DNA of 64,000 bases from Sanguinoderma infundibulare. Its lineage: Eukaryota; Basidiomycota; Agaricomycetes; Polyporales; Polyporaceae. Both the position numbers and the translations under genes were made by a program. Below are positions 10,249 through 20,329 of this stretch, piece by piece. The stretch's first letter is position 1, and every line of letters starts with the position of its first letter. The notes beneath the pieces are model-generated. The model was not told the DNA's origin. It did not search any database and saw nothing but the letters and a program-made list of their open reading frames with translations. Where the stretch lies: NCBI GenBank assembly GCA_032821775.1, contig JAVLRN010000001.1:3596001-3660000 (forward strand). The letters are read 5' to 3'.

Positions 10249-11565
10249 TCACTTCCTCTTGGTCGTCTGGGCGCGCTGTATGCGTGGGATGCCGAAAGCT
10301 TTAGTGAGTGTGAAGTTACTATGATCGTCCTTGATGCAGAGCGTGCTGTCGAGCTGTTAGTAAAGAGACCAGGACGCATTAAAAATAGCTTACAAATCTA
10401 GTACACATATACTCATTCAGTCAACTAGCCAACGGGAAGAAAATGAAAGTGAAACTCACAGGTGTTTCCTATCAACATCAAGTATGTGCCCGTCGCCTAG
10501 CAAGATGTCAGTCTACCGTAGAACAAATCCAAAGGGATGGGAAGGCGACGAACGGTCAATATGTGCCACCACGAATGACCTGAGATGTTTCAGATTAATG
10601 ATAACTCGCGAAGAAGAGTGAGGGATGCTTGCCCTCGAGCAAGAACGCAGCAGGCCATCCGACGGAGTGTTTCCAGCGTGTGATGTTGGAGCAGAAGATG
10701 TTGTCCAGATTCCAAATCACAAATCCGAGTGCGAAAGTGACCGCTCCTGAAGAGAAGAGACGCGCGATGGCAGACCGCTGCGATTGAGGCAGTAGCTTCG
10801 CGACCTCGCCGTTACGGAGGAGGTAGACGGTGCGTAACGCGGTCGTAAACATCAATGCCGCAAAAACAACTTGATGATAGACGGGGTTGCGTGAGATGTA
10901 ACTAGAACCAAGCGTCATGCTCTGGCGTACGGAAGATGAATGGGGAAGGCACGTACTATGACCAAGTGAATAGGACGTTGAACATCGAGAAGATGGCACC
11001 GAGTTGGGTCGCATTTGACTTGCGCAGATCGAAACCGCGGGTAGTGTCGAAGAGAACAGCGCAACAGTAACTTGCGACGTAGACCATGGGCAGCTCGTCC
11101 ATGAGCTGCGCTTCGAAAAGGAGGGTAGCATGGAAGATGAAACTGCCCAATCCGACCAACGCGAAACCCTGGTGCACGGTCGCGGATACGTGAACCAAGG
11201 GATAAATTCGGTCTGGCACAGACACAAGAAGCGGAGAGGACGCACGGCGTATCCTACGAGGTACCTTGGCGGGAGGTTCTCCGTGACGCACTGTGCAGCT
11301 CCATAGACGGCAAGCCCGACGGTACACAGGTTGGAAAAGCTGTTTGCGAGCTCGGCAATGTAGCGCGAGAATTGGTAGTTAGCCTGAAAGTGGGCGCGCG
11401 CGGGTGCACCGAGACAAGATCAACTCGGGACCAGAAGCCGGAGGAGGAGAGTAGCCAGAAGGCCTAGTCCAAGATACTCACCTCGCACCAGTCGAGAGTC
11501 GCAGTGACGGGACCCCAGAACGCACGAGCGGGCAAGAACGCGTTCGCGGTGGAGTTGAGTGCCAT
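10249..11565 (-). CDS. YPC1: alkaline ceramidase (YPC1/YDC1/ACER family)
   Basis: Multi-pass ER/Golgi hydrolase that releases sphingoid base and fatty acid from (phyto/dihydro)ceramide. The start at 11565 reads MALNSTANAFLPARAFWGPVTATLDWCE, the family's conserved N-terminus. Then come YIAELANSFSNL, the catalytic segment GSFIFHATL, MDELPMVYV, and the C-terminal His motif EGHSWWHILT. The exon encoding EG ends at a GC donor (intron 10580-10632, GCAAGC...CTCAG). The next intron joins HILT to ATGTYLMLIGNT. The last exon ends with IQRAQTTKRK, a basic Lys-rich tail that would suit ER retrieval (KxKxx-like), with the stop at 10249-10251. Substrate preference (phyto versus dihydro) cannot be read from the sequence. 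Confidence 0.88.
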
Positions 11566-13559
11566 GGCGGGGTAGGGAGGGTTGTTGGAGGAAGAGAGAA
11601 AGGAGTCCGAACAGGGCGAATTGCGAGTATGGAGCTCTGGGCGGGGGCAGCCATCGGCCGTCGACGGTTATCTATGTTCGGCCATCCGTAGCTCGCTAGC
11701 GTCCTTTCTACAAATATTCGCTCGTGCGCCTGCCACAGAAAGCGTCTTCAGGGGATGGAAGCAGTGGGCTGCTGAGGGGACGCAGCGACACAAGCACAGT
11801 GCCCGTACGTACCCGGACCGATTTGACATCAAGCATTGCAACAGAAGCGAGCAGTCGCGCATTCGTCCCCAGCCACCGGCTTCCGGCTTCCTCCACCCGG
11901 TCTACCGCCTCACACTGCTCACAACAGCTGCCCTTCCATATCCCTGACCAGGACGTCTTCGACGAACATCGGTCTTCCGTGGCTCATGCACATGCTCGGG
12001 GGGCTCGATATCGCCTCAACGCGGTGCGCTGCGTTGATCCGCTGGTGCCCTCATAATTTGACAACGAAAAACAAATTTGTAGTCGATCGACTTCGATCAC
12101 CTCTCGCATTGCGTCCGACCTGTCAATCTGCTACGGGTTGCAATGTACAGTGTGACTATCTGCGACTGCATTGAAGCCCTGGCGGAGCTGCGTACTCGTC
12201 CCCCAGAACTTGCATAAGTATACGACTTCGCTCCACCCATAGCGTTGTTTTCGATCGTAAAATAGTGGTTTGAAATCTGAAACGTGCTTGAAGAGGATTA
12301 TCATTCCTTATCACATGTGTAGTCTAGCGTCAGAGGCTCCGAGCAGCTCCTATTAGGTGCAAGCGAACATCGATACGGGACTGCCCACGATCATGCCGGC
12401 CTGCCAGCGCAGTGCAGCCACGCTGTACTTGTCGCATCCACAACACAGGAAGAGACCGCACGGTATGCCATTAAGCGCGCGACGTACCACTTGACCTCTT
12501 ACCATCATCCCAGTGCGTCCCAAAGTCCTGTGGCACTTCATTTCCTCTGTGACTTGTGCTGTTCTTTTGCGCGCCATGTAATATCGGGATCCCGAACGCA
12601 TCATGCAGAGGGGAATTCTCGAACGTCCACACAACGCCCTCCGGATTTTCATCCAACCAAGAATCACTACGTGTACGAATCGGGGCCCGGAAGCATTAGG
12701 TCAGTTCCCCTACCACTCCATGCTCCTATCTAACTCTGTGTCACCGCCCTTGCAACGAGTCCACGAATCCTATCTATCGTCATACATCGTAAGTCAGAGT
12801 TGTGATTTGGTTGACACGTTGTATCTACAGGTGTCTTCAAAAGACAGAAAAAGATGCGAAGACACGTAATTATGAGCGCTCTCCAGTACCTTCGGTTGAC
12901 AGTTCGACATTAGGACTAAGAAGGCTTCACGAAGGCTCGACCATAGGTAGGCGAGGATGCAATACCTGTGGCACGCGAGGAGCACGGAGCTGTCAGTCCG
13001 TATGCGAAGGAGAGATCCGCGTCTGCGAGTGAACATCTAATTCGAAGATCATGTCGTCGGTCTTGATTCAAAATGGCGTACCGTGCCGCCCCACCCACGT
13101 TTGCTCATTTACGTGCAGCCATGTTGACGCGAGAACGCATCCTGGAGAGAGAGACAAGCTTAACATCCTGGTAAGTAGTTCTCACGACTCGTCTCAAGCG
13201 AATTGTGTGATCAATGAAGCGTCTCCTTCATATCCTTGCATATCGTTGGGATCGGAGAGGATGTGCAGACGGAGCGCCAGCGCGCAGTGTCAACAGTAAC
13301 GTCTAACTTGAAGCACCGCTCCAGGAACACCAAAATGCCTGAAGAAGGCAGATTTGCCAGGCACGAGCGGTCTGACACCAACGTCAGGGGCAAATCATCT
13401 GTCCCCGCACGACTGCTCGCAACTATCAACTGTCCGAACGCGGGTGGCCATTCTTTTGGATGAGGCAGATATCTCAAATATCAGGGACACGTCTAGTAGG
13501 TGGTCATAGACACCCATCCTCTCCCGCTCAAGTGCCTGCCCAACTACTCGCTTGTCACC
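11566..13559. other. 2-kb gene-poor stretch
   Basis: No complete gene could be supported. The minus strand at about 12503-12667 reads like one exon: a frame beginning SDSWLDENPEGVVWTFENS and continuing to HWDDG, then a GTAAGA donor. Upstream there is a stop and no clear partner exon, so it may be a relic or a poorly modelled gene. The rest contains only short unrelated open frames on both strands. Confidence 0.4.
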
Positions 13560-14333
13560 ATGAGCAACAACCAGTACAACCTCCCTCCCTCCCAGTACAG
13601 CGGCCCCGAGGTACGCCCGCCGACTACGCACCATCGTCTCGAAAGTTCTGACTTGACGTTCCCCCCAAAATCGTGAACAGCCGTCCTCTTATCCTCACCC
13701 TTCTTCCTACGCGCAGCCACCGCACGCTCAGGCCAGCCCGCCAGTCCACAACCAGCCCCACCAGAACACCCCGTCGCGCATGCAGCAGATCCAGACCAAA
13801 ATTCAACGTGCTGCCGTCCACGAGCTGACGGATGCCGCCGTCAAACATCTCAAGCAAAACGCCTCGAGCTCGGTGCGTCATCCCTCCGCGTCCGGACTCT
13901 GACTCGAGACCAACACTCAACGTCGCAGGGAGACCAGGCGTCCCAGCAGAACGGCGACCAGCCATCCTCGCAGCCGGACGCGCAACAGCAAGGCGACCCT
14001 CAGCAGGGCGGCGGCGGCGGCCAGGCCCCGGCGAACGGCGGCGACGGCTCGGACCTGAGCAACTTTGCGGACAAGGTGGGCGAGAAGCTCGAGGACCGCG
14101 CGGAGGCGCAGATCGAGAAGAAGGTGGAGCAGAGCGCGTTCAAGGCGGAGGACGCGCTGATGGACCAGGGCGATCGCGTGTATGGGTGCATGGAGAACGC
14201 GATCTCGCGGTGGTGGAACTCGCTCTTCGAGAAGAAGCCGGAGCCGACGGCGCATCCGCAGCATCACCCTCAGCAACACCCTCAGCAGTACCCTCAGCAT
14301 GGGGCGGCGCACCCAACCTCGGTGCGTGCTTGA
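13560..14333 (+). CDS. Gln/Pro-rich hypothetical protein with amphipathic helices
   Basis: No family recognised. The start at 13560 (MSNNQYNLPPSQYSGPE) has a good CACC context. An intron of about 65 bp leads to a Pro/Ser/His-rich stretch, then the helix QQIQTKIQRAAVHELTDAAV. A second intron (GTGCGT...CGCAG) leads to a Gln/Gly-rich linker (QQQGDPQQGGGGGQ). This is followed by charged helices (FADKVGEKLEDRAEAQIEK) and a possible C-terminal domain YGCMENAISRWWNSLFEKK, ending in HPQQ repeats. The stop is at 14331-14333. An alternative last intron of 38 bp (GTGCGTGCTTG...TTTGCAG) would replace the last residues by a short ETW end. The frame is consistent across both introns, which supports a real gene; function unknown. 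Confidence 0.65.
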
Positions 14334-15569
14334 GAGGTTGTTTGGCCGGGACTTTGCAGGAGACGTGGTGATGTATGTCTCGCGACTTATATTGTATTAT
14401 TATGACTCGCCTATGGAGTAGGTTAGTGTGGCAGTTTCAACGCTGGAGTCGTCAGCATTCACTTGAAGGCGTGTACCGTTGATCCAGGTGCCAGGATGGA
14501 ATGTATAACTAGCAGCTCATCTTCTCCGACCACAGCTAGTTAGGCTCCTGCTGCGACGTCCGGCATCCACTTCGCCTCCAAGCATGTCTGAGGCTTCAGC
14601 GCATTGGTCCCTTAGATCGGTGAGGTCGTGTCCCCGTCGAAAGTCCGCGCTGCCCTGGCGGAACGCTTCTTCTCGTACAGGGCAGCTGATTTCGTGGCTA
14701 CTAAGGAAGGCACGAAGTAAATCGTATGCCGCGTCCTAGGCTACTACAATATTAATGACGGATTCATGAGGGAAGGTGCGTATGATACCTTGCGCTCGAT
14801 AGCAATGGCGGTCTTCGCGGCCATTTGCGACTTCCCTCTCTGCGTTAGTCGATTACTGCCAAAACCTGTGCACAGTACCGACAGCGGTACGTAGATCGTT
14901 CAAACGAGGAGCTGCAGTCTAGGGTTGGTACATCACGCCTGCGGCATGGCCGTCGGAAACAACTGGTGCAATTTCGTCGAAGAGAGGCGGAACAGGTGTG
15001 AACTCGAGTCGGTCCGATTGCACAGTGACTCCTTGAATTCACCGGTGTCCCATTTCACAGCGGCCGTGACTCTGTCTTACCATGATCGCATAAGTTGTGT
15101 CCACATTGGACGACGAGCGGAGAATGGGCAGAACACCTTTCGGCATCCGCACTTTGGCGGACACCGTTCCACGCCCGATCCTCACCAAGGCCGGCTTCGA
15201 ATATCACAGCTGTCACAAAGGGTGCTTCCAATAGCAGTGTATCATACACAAAAGGAGACACTGTCCTCGATCGCTGACACTTTCTGGTACGACCCACGAA
15301 CTTGCATCGAAGCCGTGCATCGGAAAGCGACAGACATCGAATTTCAGGTATCTTCTGTGCGTGCCAGATGCAACGTTGCCCCGTGCCGTGGGCGTCTTCA
15401 TGTCCTGGGTGGCAGGACGTCCGTGACGTCGTGTCCCAAACCCGAAGGAGTTTGACGAGGACGAGTGCCTATAAAACGCCCGCCTCTTCGCTCAGCCCTC
15501 TCCAGCACGCTACCCCAGCACGCTACCTACCGCATCACCAACGCCTCCGCTCCCACCGACGTTTTGACC
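14334..15569. other. intergenic stretch with possible coding relic
   Basis: No intact gene seen. On the plus strand about 14628-14776 reads plausibly as protein (KVRAALAERFFSYRAADFV, then LGYYNINDGFMRE before a GTGCGT donor) but has an in-frame TAA in the middle, so it is at most a relic. The stretch 14925-15455 stays open for 176 codons but has no domain-like composition. Confidence 0.35.
15470..15476 (+). promoter_or_regulatory. TATA box of the small secreted protein gene
   Basis: TATAAAA lies 94 bp upstream of the ATG at 15570 and is followed by a CT/CA-rich leader. This is a typical arrangement for strongly or conditionally expressed fungal genes. Confidence 0.6.
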
Positions 15570-15749
15570 ATGTTCGCCAAGCTCCCCGTCTTCTACATCA
15601 CCCTGCTCTTCGCGACGTTAGCCATCGCCACGCCGACGCCCCAGGCGCCGCCGAGCTTGCTCGCAGGGCTTGAGGGCGGCACCGGTGCTTTGCTCGGCGT
15701 GACTGAGAAAACCGTAAACACTGTACTCGGAGCTATCGTGGACGTATAA
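15570..15749 (+). CDS. small secreted protein, 59 aa
   Basis: Short protein starting MFAKLPVFYITLLFATLAIA, a clear signal peptide (residues 1-20) with a probable cleavage before TPTPQAP. The mature part is about 38 residues, Leu/Gly/Val-rich (LLAGLEGGTGALLGV) and has no cysteine. The single exon stops at TAA 15747-15749. A consensus TATA box lies upstream. Hydrophobin was considered because of the size and the TPTPQ junction, but the eight-cysteine pattern is absent. Downstream sequence to about 15980 contains possible splice sites but no convincing further exon. Function unknown; possibly a cell-surface or effector-like peptide precursor. Confidence 0.55.
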   Translation: MFAKLPVFYITLLFATLAIATPTPQAPPSLLAGLEGGTGALLGVTEKTVNTVLGAIVDV

Positions 15750-16064
15750 TCTGGCACAGTGAGTACCCGATCAGCTACACTCGCGATACCTTGATTGCTG
15801 ACGCGCCTTGATACAGCGGGGAACGGACGGTTGCGTTGCCGTTGCGGCTCTGTGGGATCCCTGCTCGAGCTTCAAGTGAGTACCGTAAACGCGCATACAT
15901 TGACTGCCAGACTGGCCTATGTTCATGGTCACGGTCTTGACAGCGTGTCCGACAGCGACCCGGCCTCGCAAAGTCTCTGAGATAGCGACGAATGGTTTTG
16001 GAAGCGCGCTTTGACGTTGTAATGAGTTCTTCTGTAACTTGTATGTGTTCTTGTATTGGCTAGA

Positions 16065-17923
16065 ATGTCAAGATCTGTTTTGTTGGACCACGATGGCGAG
16101 GTCGAGGCTGGAGTGACTGTGGTCGTCGAAGGAGAACCGGTAAGACGCTCTCGTCACAAGCACGCGATCTGTGACGATCTCGGGGTCGGAGGCAACCAGA
16201 TTGGATCGCTACCAACCCTCTGGCGCTTGCTCTCAAGTCTTTTTCCATCTGTCCACTCGCACCTCAAGCCTCCGGACCCGTGTAGCGTTTCACCTGGGGA
16301 AATGTTAAACCCTTCACCTCTTCTGATAGAGGGAGCTTGGAAAGCTGCTAGACGACGACAAAACATTCGTCGGCAACTTTTCCTTCTCACAAACTCACCC
16401 AGACGCTCCGAATCCCGCTCTCGTCGTCGACGGCCTCGGCGTCATCGGTCTTCCGCTGAACCCCAGAGAAGTAGCTGTTCTCAAAGCTAGAGCCTCTCAG
16501 GCGCCATTTGGTATGGCCGATTGCACTGTCGTTGATCCGAATGTCAAGAATACGGTGTGTTGTCTCCAAGGCGGCTGCACCTCGCGCTCCAACATGCATC
16601 ATCTTGATATCCAGGTCAAATTTCTCAATCAGAATGCGTGGAAGACACTAATGGCCACGACTATCAAGAGCATGTGCGACACCCTTGGCGTGAATCACGC
16701 GGCCAGCAAACCTCGCGCTGAGCTCTACGAGCTCTTGCTATACGAGACCCGGTCACCGTAACTGGGCGATATCATCTGGAAGTGACATGCATGCTGACAT
16801 TCTCCCAAGCTTCCGCGCACATGTTGACTGAGTGGCCAGTCCTCTCTGTCACGAGTTCTCCGTGTAAGCAGGATGGGATGTTCGCGACCGTCGTCGTCGT
16901 CGTCCTCCCTTCTACATTCATCGGCGGCGCGGTTCATGTCTCCCACAGCGGCCTCGCCAACACGTTAGATAGCAGCCCCACGAGGGCGACGCAGACGACC
17001 GTCCTCGCCTGGTACACCGACGTCATGCACGAGGTCCGCCCAGTGACGAGCGGCTTCCGCCTCGCCCTCTCCTACAACCTCGTCCACACCACAACCGCGC
17101 TCCGCCCCGCTCTCCCGCGCACGCTCGCCTCCGCCAACGCGTTGCACGACATCCTCCTCGCCTGGCGTGCGCAGGGGCAAGCCGGCCCGGCGAAGCTCGC
17201 GTACCTCCTCGGGCACAAGGACGCGCAAGCAGGCCTACGCGGGAGCGCGCTCAAGGGCGCGGACGCGCACAAGGCCGCGCTGCTTGACACGCTCGCGCGG
17301 GATGTCGGGGTCTGCCTCGGGCTCGCGACGGTCGTGTTCCATGAGCGCGACTGGCCGTCGAACAGCGGCTTCCGGTACTGCGCGGACGCGCCGCGGCGGT
17401 GGACGGGGCAGCTTGAGGACGACAGGGATGACATGGACATGGACATGGTCGAGGAGTCCGGATGGACGCTCGAGAACGTCGTCGGGCTCGATGTGCGGGT
17501 GTTGAGGGAGGGCATGGAGTTTGACCCAGAGGCGGAGGCAGTGGATGAGGAGCTGGAGGATGTCGTGTGCAGCAATGGGTGGGACGAGCAGGAGTTCGAG
17601 GGCTATTTGGGGAATGTGCGTCGTTTCCTTCTTCAGCCTGACGAGCATCTGTGAATATTGATGTGTATGCGATACTCTTCAGGGTGCTGGATCCCTTGAC
17701 CGATGTGAGGAACCCCGAGCCAGTTCTCCATCGGCCTTGACAGACCGGTTCATGGAAATGTGCAGGGTATCGCAACACAGTGCTCGTCATCTGGCCCAAC
17801 CCGAATGCAAAGCCGGCTGAAAACTTGCAACAGGTTGCGGGGCCGTCGCGCGCCGACGGGCAGCCAGAGACGAAAAGACGGAAGACGGTGTACGACGAGA
17901 GCGATGTGATAGATCTTACTTGA
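16065..17923 (+). CDS. 2-oxoglutarate/Fe(II)-dependent oxygenase (prolyl 4-hydroxylase-like) with apparent frameshift
   Basis: Basidiomycete 2OG oxygenase family. Well-supported exons encode GLGVIGLPLNPREVAVL, ASQAPFGMADCTVVD, PRAELYELLLYET, the GMFATVVVVVLPSTFIGGAVHVSHSG core, TTVLAWYTDVMHEVRPVTSG (second iron His and the 2OG-binding Arg region), a long C-terminal domain, and SLDR joined to WYRNTVLVIWP across an intron whose split codon is T|GG. It ends KRRKTVYDESDVIDLT, stop 17921-17923, with a nuclear-localisation-like KRRK. The problem lies at the iron-binding HxD. The upstream exon reads FRAHVD (16820-16828) and then meets TGA at 16829, while the downstream frame continues as TEW...DGMFA in another phase. 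One base seems missing there, either a true mutation or a sequence error. The first exon (16065, MSRSVLLDHDGEVE) is uncertain. Confidence 0.7.
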
Positions 17924-18201
17924 AGAGGCCTTTGGCTGCATTTGTCGCAACGATTTCTTGACTACCGCCGTGTTCCCAAGTAATGCCCATCTGCTATATA
18001 CGTTGCCAAGATTCATCGACCATAAGATCGTCGCCGTGTGGTGGTAGAAGTGCAAGCAAGGACTCGGAGAGCGACGCGCCCAGCAGCACGCACGTGAGAA
18101 CCCGACGCGTCAATTCCACGCGTTTGGGTGTCCAGCGCATCCTCGTCCACGACCTCCACCAGCTCCTCCCCTCTCCTCCTCCCCTCCCCTCTCTTCTGGC
18201 C

Positions 18202-19284
18202 ATGTACGCCCTCCGTCGAGCCGCTGCCTCCGGGCTCCGCTTGTACTCGACCGAGGCCCCCGTCAAGCCGTCCGTGAAGCTCATCGCCGAGCTCCGCAAA
18301 ATGACCGAAGGTGTCTCGCTCACCAAGGCCCGCGAGGCGCTCGCGGCCAGCAACAACGACCTCCAGGCCGCCCTGCAATGGCTTGACGCCGACCGCGCCG
18401 CGTCGGGCGCCGCGAAGGTCGCCAAGCTCGCCGACCGCGTCGCAGGGCAGGGCCTCGTCGGCGTGCAGGTGCTCTCTTCTGGTGCGCGTCCCGGGGCGAA
18501 CGGGAGCGGGGTGCGCGCGGCGATGGTCGAGCTCAACTGCGAGACGGACTTCGTGGCGCGGAACGAGCTCTTCAACAAGCTCCTGAGCGACGTCGCGCAC
18601 ACGGCCGCATTCCTCGCCGAGCCGGCCGCCTCGCGCGGGGAGGGCTTCATCCGCGAGGTCAGGCTCGACGCGCTCAACGACGCGCCGCTGCTCGACCATC
18701 TGAACCCCCAGGGCGCGGGCGCGGGGACGAGCCCTGCGGGCCAGTTCAGCGCGCACGCGAACACGGTCGGGAGCGCGGTGAGGGACTTGGTGACAAAGGT
18801 CGGGGAGAAGATCACGCTCCGGAGGGCCGTCGCCGTCGCGCGGGACCCGCTCCCGTACGAGCAGCGGCACCTGGGGCTGAGGGCGTTCCCATATCTCCAT
18901 GGCGCGGTGACGGTGCCGACGAACGGGACGAAGGGCGCGCTGGCGCTGATGGCGTTCAAGAGCCCGAGGCTGCCAGAGCTCGTCGGCTTGGCGGAGTTCC
19001 AGAAGGAGTTGGCTGCGCTGGAGAGGTCGTTGGGAAGGACGATCGTCGGCTTCCCGGTGACGAAGGTCGGGGAGCCGGATAGTCAGGGACCCGACGCGCT
19101 GTATAGCCAGTCGCCAGACATGTTCGTGAACAGGACTGGCGGCACGGTCCTGGAGGAGCTTAGGAACTGGGCACAGAGGAACAATCTCAGTGTAGAGGGT
19201 GGCGCGGAGGACGCTGCACTTGCGGTGCTGGAGTTCAAGAAGTGGTCGGTTGCGGAGCCTCTCGAGGGCACAGAGAGCTCATGA
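18202..19284 (+). CDS. TSF1: mitochondrial translation elongation factor Ts
   Basis: Nucleotide-exchange factor for mitochondrial EF-Tu. Intronless, about 360 aa, starting at ATG 18202 with an Arg/Ala-rich presequence (MYALRRAAASGLRLYSTEAP) that predicts mitochondrial import. The N-terminal UBA-like domain reads IAELRKMTEGVSLTKAREAL followed by LQAALQWLD. The core has the diagnostic MVELNCETDFVARNELF, and a second dimerisation-type domain follows around VRDLVTKVGEKITLRRAVAV. The stop is 19282-19284. The strong G/C third-position bias keeps several antisense frames open; those are shadows. It lies about 280 bp downstream of the oxygenase on the same strand, with a CT-rich leader just before the ATG. 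Confidence 0.93.
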   Translation: MYALRRAAASGLRLYSTEAPVKPSVKLIAELRKMTEGVSLTKAREALAASNNDLQAALQWLDADRAASGAAKVAKLADRVAGQGLVGVQVLSSGARPGANGSGVRAAMVELNCETDFVARNELFNKLLSDVAHTAAFLAEPAASRGEGFIREVRLDALNDAPLLDHLNPQGAGAGTSPAGQFSAHANTVGSAVRDLVTKVGEKITLRRAVAVARDPLPYEQRHLGLRAFPYLHGAVTVPTNGTKGALALMAFKSPRLPELVGLAEFQKELAALERSLGRTIVGFPVTKVGEPDSQGPDALYSQSPDMFVNRTGGTVLEELRNWAQRNNLSVEGGAEDAALAVLEFKKWSVAEPLEGTESS

Positions 19285-20329
19285 GGCCTGAGGATTCGCT
19301 AGACATCTACATAGGTGAGTTTTCTGCTCACTTCGTTCTTGCTCGTCTTACCGAAGCAGAGGTTGGTTTCACTTACTGACCCTCGTCCGTTTCTTCGAAC
19401 CAGGCGATCTACCATATGCAAAGTATAATACTTGCTCTAATCCCCCGTGCCCTAGAACCACAATTGCATACGCATCCCTACTCGACACCATGTCCGTCCT
19501 CGCCGTTGATGCCGCAAGGCTGAGGTCTGGGTGTATGCACTCACGAACATGGGAACAATTTGGCGGAAAAGATCGGAGTTGCAGCCCGCCGCGGCTGCTT
19601 TCTGCACCCTGCCCGCCAGACGCAGCTCGTGTCCGCCATGCTGCCGCTGATTTCGAGGTCGCGGAGTGTGTTCACCAGCCCAAGGATTGCACGCGCGCTG
19701 CGCATGTTCATCTGTTCACCCAATGCAGGAACGATGTGCTGGATGGCACCATGCCGTGTCCCTTTGGCACGCAGGACGCAAAAGGGAGCAGTGGCACACA
19801 GGTGATGGTAGGCTGCGTGTCTCGAACGCGGTAGACGTGCTTATACATAGATTGTGCGAGTGAGTTTGAAGGGTGCGACGCTGGAAATACCGGCGGATCA
19901 CAGGACGCACGTCGGCCTTAGCGAGTGCGTCTGAAAATGCCGATTGGCGCATTCAAGCTTGAGCGGGGTAAAAGTCCCGAGGAGGGGGAGGGCGAATGGT
20001 CGCGACTTGTTTGGGCGAGCGCGGGATGGTGGTCAGAAGCAAGAGGGAGAGTGACTGAATGGGGAGGGCAGGGGGGGACAATGGCCGTGACAAAATGAAC
20101 GTAGTCTGCCTGGCGCCAAGGAGGGCTCGCTAGCCTCACCGTCTCTTCCATCGTGACTTCGCATCTCCGACCTCGTCCCCCTCCCCACCACCTCCGCAGC
20201 TGAGCCCGCGCCGCCAGCACTGTGCTATCCAACCCCTTCTCTTGCTGTTTCTCACGAAAGATACCCGTCTCCTCGACCGCGCGCCCTGGCATACACACCG
20301 ACCCCCAACCACCCTCCCCGCCCCCCGCC
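19285..20329. other. intergenic, no supported gene
   Basis: A start-like ATG in good context at 19490 (CGACACCATGTCC) opens 114 codons, but the composition is Cys/His-rich and unlike the neighbours. On the minus strand about 19560-19770 an unrelated frame reads helical (GEQMNMRSARAILGLVNTLRD) but has no start or splice partners that convince. The last 150 bp is the CT-rich leader of the taxilin gene. Confidence 0.4.

Noticed and set aside
14925..15455. 176-codon plus-strand frame
   Set aside because: No start context, no domain, mixed composition. It overlaps the promoter of the small secreted gene.
15570..15749. Hydrophobin
   Set aside because: The size and TPTPQ exit fit, but there are no cysteines and hydrophobins need eight.
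17235..18959. Long antisense open frames opposite the oxygenase and EF-Ts genes
   Set aside because: They mirror highly GC-biased sense codons, are Arg/Ala/Ser-rich, and lack domains. The sense frames are clear conserved proteins.
19490..19834. 114-codon gene after EF-Ts
   Set aside because: The start context is good but the product is Cys/His-rich without a domain or splice partners.
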